From Fibrobacterota bacterium (GTDB taxonomy: Bacteria > Fibrobacterota > Fibrobacteria > UBA11236), in contig CANKII010000001.1 of NCBI GenBank assembly GCA_947482115.1, forward strand, positions 512,785 to 576,784: a stretch of 64,000 nucleotides of DNA, written 5' to 3'. Shown one piece after another: positions 33,848-41,533 of this stretch. A program made the position numbers and the translations under genes. Below the pieces are notes generated by a model, which saw nothing but the letters and a program-made list of their open reading frames with translations, searched no databases and was not told the origin of the DNA. Positions within the stretch are counted from its first letter, which is position 1. Each line of letters begins with the position of its first letter.

Positions 33848-34957
33848 TCAGGCGGTTGGAATGGCGGCTTTGGGTCGTTTGTAAAAATATCGATTGACGG
33901 CGCGTCCGGATTTTTCAGCTCCGCGAATGCGGATGCCCAATATGGTGTCGCGTTCTGCTGCGGAGGCTTCCACCAAGGCCAGGGCAATGCCTTTGCCCAA
34001 AGTCGGAGACAGGGTTCCCGAAGTGACAATGCCGACCACCTTGCCATTGCAGGTGACTTCGCAGTCTCCACGCGGAATGGCGAGTTCATCCATTAGAATA
34101 CCGGTCATCTTGCGTTTCAGCCCATCCTGCTTCACTTTGAGTAAAGCTTCGCGGCCGATAAAATCCCCTTTGTTCAAATCCGTGATCCAACCCAATCCCG
34201 CTTCGAGCGGATTGATGGAGTCGGAAAGTTCGTGTCCGTAAAGCGAATAACCCAATTCCAAACGCAAGGTGTCACGCGCGCCGAGTCCAATGGGTTCAAT
34301 TCCATCGGAAGATCCGGCTTCCAACAGGGCTTTCCAAATCGCAACGGTTTGCTCCGCATCGGGAAATAATTCGAAGCCGTCTTCGCCCGTGTATCCCGTT
34401 CTGGAGATGAGCATGTCTATACCCAACACTGTGGCTCGGCGACAATTGTAAGTGGGAAGATCGGCAAGTGTATCCGATGTCAAGCGGCTGAGAATGTCCA
34501 AAGCTTTCGGACCTTGAAGGGAAACAATGGACATTTCCGCGCTGCGATTTTCCAGAATGCAATGGGTTCCGTTGCGGTGTTCCTGAAACCAGTCCCAATC
34601 CTTCTCAATGTTCGAAGCGTTCACCACGATCATGTAGGATTCAGGCGCGAGGCAATAAACCAGAATGTCGTCCACCACACCGCCGGTCGGGTAACACAAT
34701 GCCGAGTATTGCACGTCACCGGGATTCAGTTTCGCAACATTGTTGGTGGTGAGGCGTTGCAAATAATCCAGCGCTCCAGGACCGTGAACGAAAAAGTTTC
34801 CCATGTGGGAAACATCGAACAATCCGGCCCGCTTACGCACGGCTTCATGTTCCTGCCGGATGCCGGAATATTGAATGGGCATGGAGAAACCGGCGAAAGG
34901 GGCCATCTTTGCGCCCAAACGCAAATGCTCCGGATATAAAGGGGTTTGTTTTTCCAC
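33848..34957 (-). CDS. gcvT: Aminomethyltransferase (glycine cleavage T protein)
   Basis: GcvT transfers the methylene group from the aminomethyl-lipoyl H protein to tetrahydrofolate. The sequence shows PLYPEHLRLGAKMAPFAGFSMP, then FDVSHMGNFFVHGPGALDYLQ, GGVVDDILVYCL, SRTGYTGEDGFELFP and GLGARDTLRLELGYSLYGHE, all typical. I chose the GTG at 34957. The frame runs open to 35092, but that part overlaps the divergent CbiX-like gene. Length is about 369 residues. The other glycine-cleavage genes are not in the window. Confidence 0.94.
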   Translation of the reverse strand: MEKQTPLYPEHLRLGAKMAPFAGFSMPIQYSGIRQEHEAVRKRAGLFDVSHMGNFFVHGPGALDYLQRLTTNNVAKLNPGDVQYSALCYPTGGVVDDILVYCLAPESYMIVVNASNIEKDWDWFQEHRNGTHCILENRSAEMSIVSLQGPKALDILSRLTSDTLADLPTYNCRRATVLGIDMLISRTGYTGEDGFELFPDAEQTVAIWKALLEAGSSDGIEPIGLGARDTLRLELGYSLYGHELSDSINPLEAGLGWITDLNKGDFIGREALLKVKQDGLKRKMTGILMDELAIPRGDCEVTCNGKVVGIVTSGTLSPTLGKGIALALVEASAAERDTILGIRIRGAEKSGRAVNRYFYKRPKAAIPTA

Positions 34958-34976
34958 CTGAACTAACTTTGGTAGG

Positions 34977-35378
34977 ATGTCATTGAGTGTTAATAATAGC
35001 CTTCCCGGCGTAATTCTGCTTGGGCATGGTAGCAGTGAACCGGAAGCTGGGTTGGAAATCCGCGAACTTTGCGCAACTCTTTCCGAATCCAAACCCGGCT
35101 GGCGTTTTGAACATGCGTTTCTGAATCAGGAACCGAAACTCGATCAAGCTGTAAATGCATTGATTTCATTGGGCTGCAAGCATATTCAAATCCTCCCCTT
35201 GCTGGTCTTCAAGGGCAAACATATTTTGGAAGATATCCCGAACTCCGTTGAGGGTTTACGAACCCAACATCCTGAAGTTGTCTTTCAACTGCAACCTTAT
35301 CTTTGCCGGCTGGCAGGATTTAAAGACTTGATTTTAAAAGAATTAAACAGCCACACCTTTCAAAGCGACGAGGCCTAA
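34977..35378 (+). CDS. CbiX-like chelatase family protein
   Basis: A 133-residue protein resembling the short CbiX/SirB class, which inserts cobalt or iron into sirohydrochlorin. The metal-binding histidines are visible in ILLGHGSSEP near the N-terminus and in VFKGKHILEDIP near residue 83, with intermediate LGCKHIQILPLL. The ATG follows GGTAGG, and the gene is divergent from gcvT with only 19 bases between the two starts. Other corrin or siroheme genes are absent, so the exact tetrapyrrole is not known. Confidence 0.82.
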   Translation: MSLSVNNSLPGVILLGHGSSEPEAGLEIRELCATLSESKPGWRFEHAFLNQEPKLDQAVNALISLGCKHIQILPLLVFKGKHILEDIPNSVEGLRTQHPEVVFQLQPYLCRLAGFKDLILKELNSHTFQSDEA

Positions 35379-36953
35379 ATGCGAAACCGCAATCCGCGCA
35401 CCCAGCAAAAAAACGCGCGGCCCAATTCCAGATTTTCCGAACAGTTCCCTGGCGCACGTGATCCGCAAAAATCCCAACCGGGCAGCAGACGGGTTTATGT
35501 TCCGCGCAAGGGGTCGAAGGTTGGCCCGCAAGGTCATTTGCACAGCCCCCGTGGTCCTAAAAGTGAATTTGAAGCCGTCGAAAATGGAGTGGAAAAATTT
35601 TCCATCATCATCCGGAATGTCGCACAGGAAATGGATTTACGGGACAGGCTCGATCCCGAACCGGCTCCCCTGGCCAAGCTGGATTATGAAACCGAATTGA
35701 AGGTCAAGAACGCGGCCATCCGCAAGTTCTGGACTTTGCACAATCTTCCGGACAAGCCCAGTCTGGTGATTCCTTCCCCCCTGCCCCGTCATTATCGTTC
35801 CACCTCCAAACGTCGCATCATTCGAAAGGGTGCGCGCTGGGAATGGGATTTCTTTTTGGAGCGGATGGGTGCCGGGAAGGGCGATCATGAAATCCTGGAA
35901 CCGCATTCGCACGCCGCCATTTTTGCCCATGCGCTGGCGAAGTTGAATGAAGAACCTTATCGCAATCTCGCCAACAGCCTGAACTTTCTCATTGTTCGCG
36001 GAGATACCGAGTTGATGGTGATCTTCAATGTGTTCCGGTTGAATGCCGACTCGGTGCGCAAAACAAAAATGCTGGCGGAGCACTTGAAGAATTTGCAGGG
36101 AGTGTCGGTCGCCGCAGCGCATGTGTTCTACGACTCTTCGCGTTCCAACTATTACATTGAAGCGCAGGTTTCACCGGGACCTTTCCGCCTCAAGCGGTTG
36201 TTCGGTCCGGAGTTTTTGCCCATTCAAGTCGGAGAGTTTCGCTACTTCCTCCATCCCACGGGTTTCTTCCAAGTCAACCCCTCCATTCTTCCCCGTGTCA
36301 TTGCGGAAGTGGAGAATGCTTTGAAGCCCGGCAAGACAGACCGCTTTCTTGACATGTATTGCGGCTGCGGACTTTTCACTTTTCCTGTGTCGCGCTATTG
36401 CGACAATGCCGTGGGTGTTGAAGGCTCCGCCACCGCCTGCGATGCTGCGCGTCAATCCGCGGCGTTTCTTCGCAGTCGGAACACGCGATTCATTTCCGGG
36501 AAGATCGATGCCAAATCGATTATGAAACAATTACCTCCGCCGGATGGAACACCGGAAGTTTTGTTGCTCGATCCACCGCGTCAGGGCACGGCTCCCGGCC
36601 TCATCCCTGCTTTGGCGGAACGCAAGCCACGGCGTGTGGCTTATATGTTCTGTGAAGTGGACACACTTCCGGCGGAAGTCAGCAAATGGCGCAAGCAGGG
36701 TTACATGCTGGCAAAGGTTCTGCCGTTCGACATGTTCCCGGGCACGAATAACCTCGAAGTGTTGGTGGTGCTGTTGCCGGACAAGTTTGGGTTGTTGAAC
36801 CGCAAGCCGAAACCGCAGGCGATGGGATCGCAAATGAAAGAGGAAATTCCGGTCAAGCCGAAGCCACAAGTGAATGCTGCACCGGGAAAACAACGACCGC
36901 CGATGCGATCCGGGATGCGTGGGAAGCCTAGCAGAAAAGCCCCACGGCGTTAA
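35379..36953 (+). CDS. TrmA/RumA-like RNA methyltransferase, divergent
   Basis: A 524-residue SAM-dependent methyltransferase of the uracil-C5 RNA group. The N-terminal about 70 and C-terminal about 45 residues are basic and probably disordered, suiting RNA binding. The core shows FLHPTGFFQVNP, the SAM site FLDMYCGCGLFTFPV, and LLLDPPRQGTAPGLI. In the position of the catalytic SCNPATL motif it reads FCEVDTL, and the last motif is DMFPGTNNLEVLVVL. The nucleophile cysteine is thus kept in an altered setting, as in some distant family members. It starts immediately after the CbiX-like stop codon (TAAATG), so the two are co-transcribed. Confidence 0.78.
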   Translation: MRNRNPRTQQKNARPNSRFSEQFPGARDPQKSQPGSRRVYVPRKGSKVGPQGHLHSPRGPKSEFEAVENGVEKFSIIIRNVAQEMDLRDRLDPEPAPLAKLDYETELKVKNAAIRKFWTLHNLPDKPSLVIPSPLPRHYRSTSKRRIIRKGARWEWDFFLERMGAGKGDHEILEPHSHAAIFAHALAKLNEEPYRNLANSLNFLIVRGDTELMVIFNVFRLNADSVRKTKMLAEHLKNLQGVSVAAAHVFYDSSRSNYYIEAQVSPGPFRLKRLFGPEFLPIQVGEFRYFLHPTGFFQVNPSILPRVIAEVENALKPGKTDRFLDMYCGCGLFTFPVSRYCDNAVGVEGSATACDAARQSAAFLRSRNTRFISGKIDAKSIMKQLPPPDGTPEVLLLDPPRQGTAPGLIPALAERKPRRVAYMFCEVDTLPAEVSKWRKQGYMLAKVLPFDMFPGTNNLEVLVVLLPDKFGLLNRKPKPQAMGSQMKEEIPVKPKPQVNAAPGKQRPPMRSGMRGKPSRKAPRR

Positions 36954-37036
36954 GAAATCATCATGTCATTTTACTTCAATGAACTAGATAATATGCAGAA
37001 CTGTTCAATGACATCGTCTTGCGAAGGAGTCACCCT

Positions 37037-37297
37037 ATGATGATCATTAAATTTTTGTGCGGGGTTGCTTTCATTGGGTCTATTGCTTGGTTTATTGCGC
37101 AACCTAACTATGAACCTGCTATTGCGATAGTCACTTCTTTAATAGCGTTTATTGCCGCTTGGGTTGGGGATAAAAAAATCAAACGAAGAGAGAATCAAAT
37201 CCAGACTATTGCTAAGAACGGTATTGGAATTCAAGCCGGTGGTGATGTCAAGATGGGTGACATTCGTGCAGGTAGAGAGTCAACCGATGCTGAATAA
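37037..37297 (+). CDS. Small two-helix membrane protein with C-terminal IQAGG motif
   Basis: An 86-residue protein with a GAAGGAG ribosome-binding site ten bases before the ATG at 37037. Two membrane helices lie at about residues 3-20 and 28-43, with a short turn between. A basic patch (DKKIKRREN) and a polar tail follow. The tail carries GIGIQAGGDVKMGD (residues 62-75). The next protein starts 11 bases before this gene ends and has ATAIQAGGNVTQIN near its N-terminus. I know no named family for the membrane protein. The paired motif suggests the two proteins bind each other through this segment. The AT-rich composition differs from the methyltransferase gene just upstream. Confidence 0.7.
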   Translation: MMIIKFLCGVAFIGSIAWFIAQPNYEPAIAIVTSLIAFIAAWVGDKKIKRRENQIQTIAKNGIGIQAGGDVKMGDIRAGRESTDAE

Positions 37298-38345
37298 TAA
37301 AGATCAAAGCCAAGACGTTGGAAGTGGTGCAACAGCAATTCAAGCGGGAGGTAACGTAACACAAATAAACGTCGGACTAACACCTTCAGAAGCCAGGTCA
37401 ATTGCTTTGGATGTGGCTAAGGCAACTTTCTATGAGCTTGCTGGTGCAGCAAAGGACATCGCGAGCAATCGAGTTGAAGATATTACGGATCAGGTAATAA
37501 AGAAGCTTCAGGAGAATTTTCCTGCAGGACTTCAAAAGGCAAATGACCCTGATTTTCAGTACGCACTTTTTACCGTTCAAAAGGAATATGCTCGAAATGG
37601 AGATAAAGATCTTGGCGATCTGCTTGTTGATCTGCTTGTCGATCGCAGCAAACAAGATCAACGCGACCTCCTTCAGATTGTGCTAAACGAATCGCTTTCT
37701 ACTGCGCCAAAACTAACTGACACCAATCTTGCTGCCTTAGCAGTGGTTTTTCTGTTTAAGTACACTCAAAATCATGGTATTGGTGATCACGAAAAATTCG
37801 GCGAATATCTAGACAAGCATCTATTCCCATTTGTTTCAAAGCTCTCCAAAAACAGAGCAGGTTATCAGCATTTGGAATTCTCAGGTTGCGGGTCGATAGG
37901 GATTACCGGAAATAAACTTGAACACATTCTAGGAAAAATTTATCAAGGGCAATTCTTAAAGGGTTTTGGCCAATCTGAGATATCGAATCGAGCAATCAGT
38001 GTTGGGCTGGATTCTCGTTTTTTCATACCGTGTCTCAATGACCCATCAAAACTACAGGTTAACGCGAACAGCAAAGAAAGCCTAGAGAAATATCTCGATA
38101 CAGAGGGTGTTTTCACCGAAGACAAAACCAAGATTTTGCAGTTATTCGATTTAGGCAAAATGAATGAATCTGAAATAAAAGGAAAGGTTATAGCTATTCG
38201 TCCTTACATGACTGACGTTTTCGAAATGTGGGGAAATTCAGCCATGCAGACATTCACATTAACGAGTGTTGGAATGGCAATTGGACATGCGAACATCAAG
38301 CGTTTGGTTGGAGAATTTGCGAGTTTAGCAATCTGGATTAACTGA
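37287..38345 (+). CDS. Soluble protein of the LPO_1073/Vpar_1526-like type
   Basis: A 352-residue protein starting at the ATG at 37287, which overlaps the upstream gene by 11 bases. The N-terminus (residues 1-30) is polar with the motif ATAIQAGGNVTQIN. An alpha-helical body follows, starting TPSEARSIALDVAKATFYEL and including KLQENFPAGLQ, a segment reading GDKDLGDLLVDLLVDRSKQD, and a helical C-terminal half. From memory this matches proteins labelled LPO_1073/Vpar_1526 family, whose function is unknown. I cannot verify the name here. No catalytic motif is visible. A role as a sensor or adaptor for the upstream membrane protein is inferred from the shared motif and overlap. Confidence 0.72.
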   Translation: MLNNKDQSQDVGSGATAIQAGGNVTQINVGLTPSEARSIALDVAKATFYELAGAAKDIASNRVEDITDQVIKKLQENFPAGLQKANDPDFQYALFTVQKEYARNGDKDLGDLLVDLLVDRSKQDQRDLLQIVLNESLSTAPKLTDTNLAALAVVFLFKYTQNHGIGDHEKFGEYLDKHLFPFVSKLSKNRAGYQHLEFSGCGSIGITGNKLEHILGKIYQGQFLKGFGQSEISNRAISVGLDSRFFIPCLNDPSKLQVNANSKESLEKYLDTEGVFTEDKTKILQLFDLGKMNESEIKGKVIAIRPYMTDVFEMWGNSAMQTFTLTSVGMAIGHANIKRLVGEFASLAIWIN

Positions 38346-38387
38346 CCATATTTAATCAAGCCGTCGATCAACCGCCCTCTGGAACAA

Positions 38388-38477
38388 TCAAGGCGACACC
38401 AGCACAACACTTTTTGTCTGACCGCCCACAGCCACCAGTTTACTGCCATTTGAGGCAACGGAATTAAAAGCCAGTAC
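38388..38477 (-). pseudogene. Fragment: C-terminal tail of a BNR/sialidase-like repeat protein
   Basis: About 29 codons on the minus strand read FNSVASNGSKLVAVGG followed by a short strand and a TGA stop at 38390. This wording is typical of the last repeat of BNR/beta-propeller proteins. An in-frame stop lies directly upstream and no start is present. It sits between the AT-rich two-gene locus and gpmI, so it may be the remains of a gene interrupted when the locus arrived. Confidence 0.45.
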
Positions 38478-38522
38478 TCAAAAAGGTATATTTGGCTTCC
38501 CGCGTTTTTTCGGAGAAATACC

Positions 38523-40169
38523 ATGTTAAAGCCCTTGTCCAAGCCCCTCACCTACCCCGGTCCCGTTGTCCTGATTGTCATGGATGGCGTGGGCATTACG
38601 CCTCGAATCGAAGGCAACGCCGTAGCCCAAGCCAATGCGCCGACATTGCAACGTCTGTTCAAGGAATACCCGAATGTGCTGCTCAAGGCGCATGGCAAAG
38701 CCGTGGGACTTCCCAGTGATGATGACATGGGAAACTCCGAGGTCGGACACAATGCCATCGGATCGGGACAAGTGGTGGAACAAGGTGCTTCCCTCGTAAA
38801 CCAAGCACTCGCAAGTGGTGCTTTGTTTCAACGTCCGGCGTGGAAAGAAATTGTTGGAAACGCGAAAGAGAAGAAATCGACCTTGCATTTTCTCGGGTTG
38901 TTCTCCGACGGTAACGTGCATTCCCATATCGATCATCTGAAAGCCTTGATTCTTAGAGCCAAGGAAGAGGGACTTGGTCGGGTTCGTGTTCACATTCTTT
39001 TGGATGGCCGCGATGTGAGCGAAACCTCGGCATTAGATTACATCCTGCCTTTTGAAAAATTTCTTGCTGAAATCCAATCATCAACCTTCGATGTGAAGGT
39101 CGCCAGCGGCGGCGGACGCATGAACATCACCATGGATCGCTATGAAGCGGACTGGAGCATGGTGGAGCGCGGCTGGAAAATCCACGTGCATGGCGAAGGA
39201 CGGCAATTCGCTTCGGCGGAAGAAGCGGTGACCACTTATCGCATCGAACATCCGGGTGTCATTGATCAGAATTTACCGCCGTTTGTGATTGGGGAAAGCG
39301 GAAAGCCAGTAGGCACGGTTCAAGATGGCGACAGCGTGGTCTTCTTTAATTTCCGCGGAGATCGCGCCATTGAAATCAGCCGCGCATTCGAAGACGATGA
39401 CTTGAACGCTTTTGATCGCGGTCGTCGTCCCAAGGTTTGTTATGCCGGCATGTTGGAATACGATGGAGACTTGCATATTCCCAAACGCTATTTAATCCTG
39501 CCGCCGGAAATCAAAAACACCATGGGTGAATTTTTATCGCAGGCGGGAATTTCGCAGCTCGCCATCAGTGAAACGCAAAAATACGGACACGTTACTTTTT
39601 TCTGGAATGGAAATCGCAGCGGAAAGTTCAATGAGAATCTCGAGACCTATGTCGAGGTTTCATCGGATCGCGTTTCGTTCGATGAAAGACCGTGGATGAA
39701 GGCTGCCGAGATTACCGATGCTTTGATCGCGGAGTTGCGAACCGGAAAATATCGATCCGCGCGGGTGAATTATGCCAACGGAGATATGGTGGGTCACACG
39801 GGAAATCTCCGCGCCGCCACCATGGCGATGGAAGCGGTGGATTTGTGTCTCGCCCGCCTTCTTCCCGTAATCGATGCGCTGGGTGGAATGGCCATCATCA
39901 CGGCGGATCATGGAAATGCGGATGAGATGTATGAGATCGACAAGAAGTCGGGCCTTCCTTCCAAGTCGAAAGAAGGCAAGTTCAAGGCCAAAACCAGTCA
40001 TACCTTGAATCCGGTTCCCTGTATTTTCTATGACAACCGGAACAAGGATGGGTATCAATTGGCGGATTTGCAGGAAAGAGGCCTGGCCAACCTAGCTTCC
40101 ACGGTGACCAATTTGCTGGGATTTGAAGCTCCCGACATTTGGCATCCCTCCTTAATCCGGTTTAATTGA
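38523..40169 (+). CDS. gpmI: 2,3-bisphosphoglycerate-independent phosphoglycerate mutase
   Basis: This glycolytic enzyme interconverts 3- and 2-phosphoglycerate with two manganese ions and a phosphoserine intermediate. The metal site and serine are visible in VVLIVMDGVGITPR and DDDMGNSEVGHNAIGSG. Later motifs are LLDGRDVSETSAL, GRMNITMDRY, FFNFRGDRAIEISRAF, IITADHGNADEM and TSHTLNPVPC. Length (548 aa) is normal. A GGAG site precedes the ATG. A possible terminator lies about 70 bases after the stop. Confidence 0.96.
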   Translation: MLKPLSKPLTYPGPVVLIVMDGVGITPRIEGNAVAQANAPTLQRLFKEYPNVLLKAHGKAVGLPSDDDMGNSEVGHNAIGSGQVVEQGASLVNQALASGALFQRPAWKEIVGNAKEKKSTLHFLGLFSDGNVHSHIDHLKALILRAKEEGLGRVRVHILLDGRDVSETSALDYILPFEKFLAEIQSSTFDVKVASGGGRMNITMDRYEADWSMVERGWKIHVHGEGRQFASAEEAVTTYRIEHPGVIDQNLPPFVIGESGKPVGTVQDGDSVVFFNFRGDRAIEISRAFEDDDLNAFDRGRRPKVCYAGMLEYDGDLHIPKRYLILPPEIKNTMGEFLSQAGISQLAISETQKYGHVTFFWNGNRSGKFNENLETYVEVSSDRVSFDERPWMKAAEITDALIAELRTGKYRSARVNYANGDMVGHTGNLRAATMAMEAVDLCLARLLPVIDALGGMAIITADHGNADEMYEIDKKSGLPSKSKEGKFKAKTSHTLNPVPCIFYDNRNKDGYQLADLQERGLANLASTVTNLLGFEAPDIWHPSLIRFN

Positions 40170-40236
40170 AATTGCGGGATATCCCGCAGAAAACTCATGG
40201 CGTTCTGCAGGATTTGGCATTATTTTGAATTTAGAC

Positions 40237-40257
40237 AACTGGTAGTGCCAGTTTTTT
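40237..40257 (+). terminator. Weak intrinsic terminator after gpmI
   Basis: A short stem AACTGG (40237-40242) with CCAGTT (40248-40253) and a five-base loop, followed by TTTTTT. It lies between gpmI and the first DUF4380-like gene. The stem is short, so efficiency is uncertain. A perfect 16-base palindrome (40173-40188) lies nearer the gpmI stop. Confidence 0.4.
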
Positions 40258-40275
40258 ACCCCATCGGGAGTTTCC

Positions 40276-41505
40276 ATGTCTTTTAAGTCTTATCCAGCTT
40301 TGCTTGCGTTTGTCGTTGCAACTTTGCCTTTGGCCTCTCAGGCTCAGAAGGTGATGCCGGTATTGGTTTCCACCAAGTACACGTTGACCATGGGAAACAT
40401 GAGTTTCCAAGCCACCGCCAAAAACAGCGGTCGCATCCAGTCGGTGAAGCATTCCGGAACGGAAGTGCTTCACCAGGATACGGGTAGTGCGACGAGTTAT
40501 GGATCGACTTTTTGGCCCAGTCCGCAAGCCGTTTGGAACTGGCCGCCTCCTGCTGCCATAGATGCAAACGCTTTCACGGCCTCCATCGACCCGGATTCCA
40601 CGATCAGCTTTTACAATTCGGGGGCGGTGGATGCGACCACCAAAATCCGTGTGCACAAGACCTATTGGGCCAATATCGCAGACTCCTCATTCAACATGCG
40701 TTACACCATGATCAACACCGGCACGGCGCGCCCTTGGGCTCCGTGGGAAGACACGCGTATCGATACGGGTGGCATCTACTTGTTCCCCAAGGGAACGGAC
40801 GCCATTACCGGAGCCATTGGGACTTATACATCAGTGGATACCGGTGGCATCGTCTGGTATCAGCACAACAACAACAATCTTCCCGGGAGCGGAACCAACA
40901 AGTTCTACGCAGATGGTTCGAAGGGCTGGTACGCCCATGTTTACGCCAATCGTCTCCTCCTCATCAAGAAGTTCAAGGATGCACCTGCTTCCAAGAAAGC
41001 CCCAAGCCCCGAGGATGAGATTGAGTTTTACTCCACCAACAAGCCGCTCAACGCGACTTCCTTCATCGAAATGGAAGCGCAGGGAGCCTACGACACCATC
41101 AAAACAAATGACTCCGTCAGTTGGGATATGAAATGGCTTGTCCGGAAACTTCCAGATAACGTGTCCGTGACCCTGAATAATCCGCAGATAGTGAGTTATA
41201 TCAACCAAGTCCTCGCGGGTTCGACCACAGCCCTAACTCAGCAATCCAAAGCTGCAGGTTTTGAAATGAAATATTCCACCCGTGAAGTCACTTTGGATTT
41301 GCGCGAAGCCTCTTCCCTGTCCCTTTCCGTTGTGAATATTCAGGGTCGGGAAATCGCACGACTCCATTCGGGAAAACTCTCCGCAGGATCGCATATTTTT
41401 CCGTTGAATCAAAGTGGATTTCCGAACGGTGTGAACTGGCTGGTGATACAGGATTCCAAACACCGTATCGTATCCCAACAAATGCTGGTGCGCCTGAAAA
41501 ACTGA
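40276..41505 (+). CDS. DUF4380-like secreted protein with C-terminal sorting domain, copy 1
   Basis: A 409-residue exported protein with a signal peptide (about residues 1-22, ending SQAQK). The main domain is beta-rich and contains NSGRIQSVKHSGTEVL, GSTFWPSPQAVWNWPPP and TYWANIADSSFNMRYTMINTG. This layout resembles DUF4380, related to galactose mutarotase-like folds. The last about 70 residues (SSLSLSVVNIQGREIARL to LVRLKN) form a sorting-type domain like those of type IX-exported or Fibrobacter secreted proteins. A GGGAG site precedes the ATG. A paralogue follows directly, so the pair probably arose by tandem duplication. Confidence 0.75.
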   Translation: MSFKSYPALLAFVVATLPLASQAQKVMPVLVSTKYTLTMGNMSFQATAKNSGRIQSVKHSGTEVLHQDTGSATSYGSTFWPSPQAVWNWPPPAAIDANAFTASIDPDSTISFYNSGAVDATTKIRVHKTYWANIADSSFNMRYTMINTGTARPWAPWEDTRIDTGGIYLFPKGTDAITGAIGTYTSVDTGGIVWYQHNNNNLPGSGTNKFYADGSKGWYAHVYANRLLLIKKFKDAPASKKAPSPEDEIEFYSTNKPLNATSFIEMEAQGAYDTIKTNDSVSWDMKWLVRKLPDNVSVTLNNPQIVSYINQVLAGSTTALTQQSKAAGFEMKYSTREVTLDLREASSLSLSVVNIQGREIARLHSGKLSAGSHIFPLNQSGFPNGVNWLVIQDSKHRIVSQQMLVRLKN

Positions 41506-41533
41506 AGTTGAGTTGAACCCCCGAGGGATGTGC

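Noticed and set aside
34958-34976. Glycine riboswitch ahead of gcvT
   Set aside because: Only 19 bases separate the divergent gcvT and CbiX-like starts, too short for an aptamer.
36964-37016. Inverted repeat TGTCATT...AATGACA upstream of the small membrane protein gene
   Set aside because: The arms are only seven bases with a loop of about 38, so it may be chance.
40173-40188. Perfect 16-base palindrome as an operator
   Set aside because: It lies just after the gpmI stop with no promoter next to it, and there is no repeat elsewhere that I noticed.
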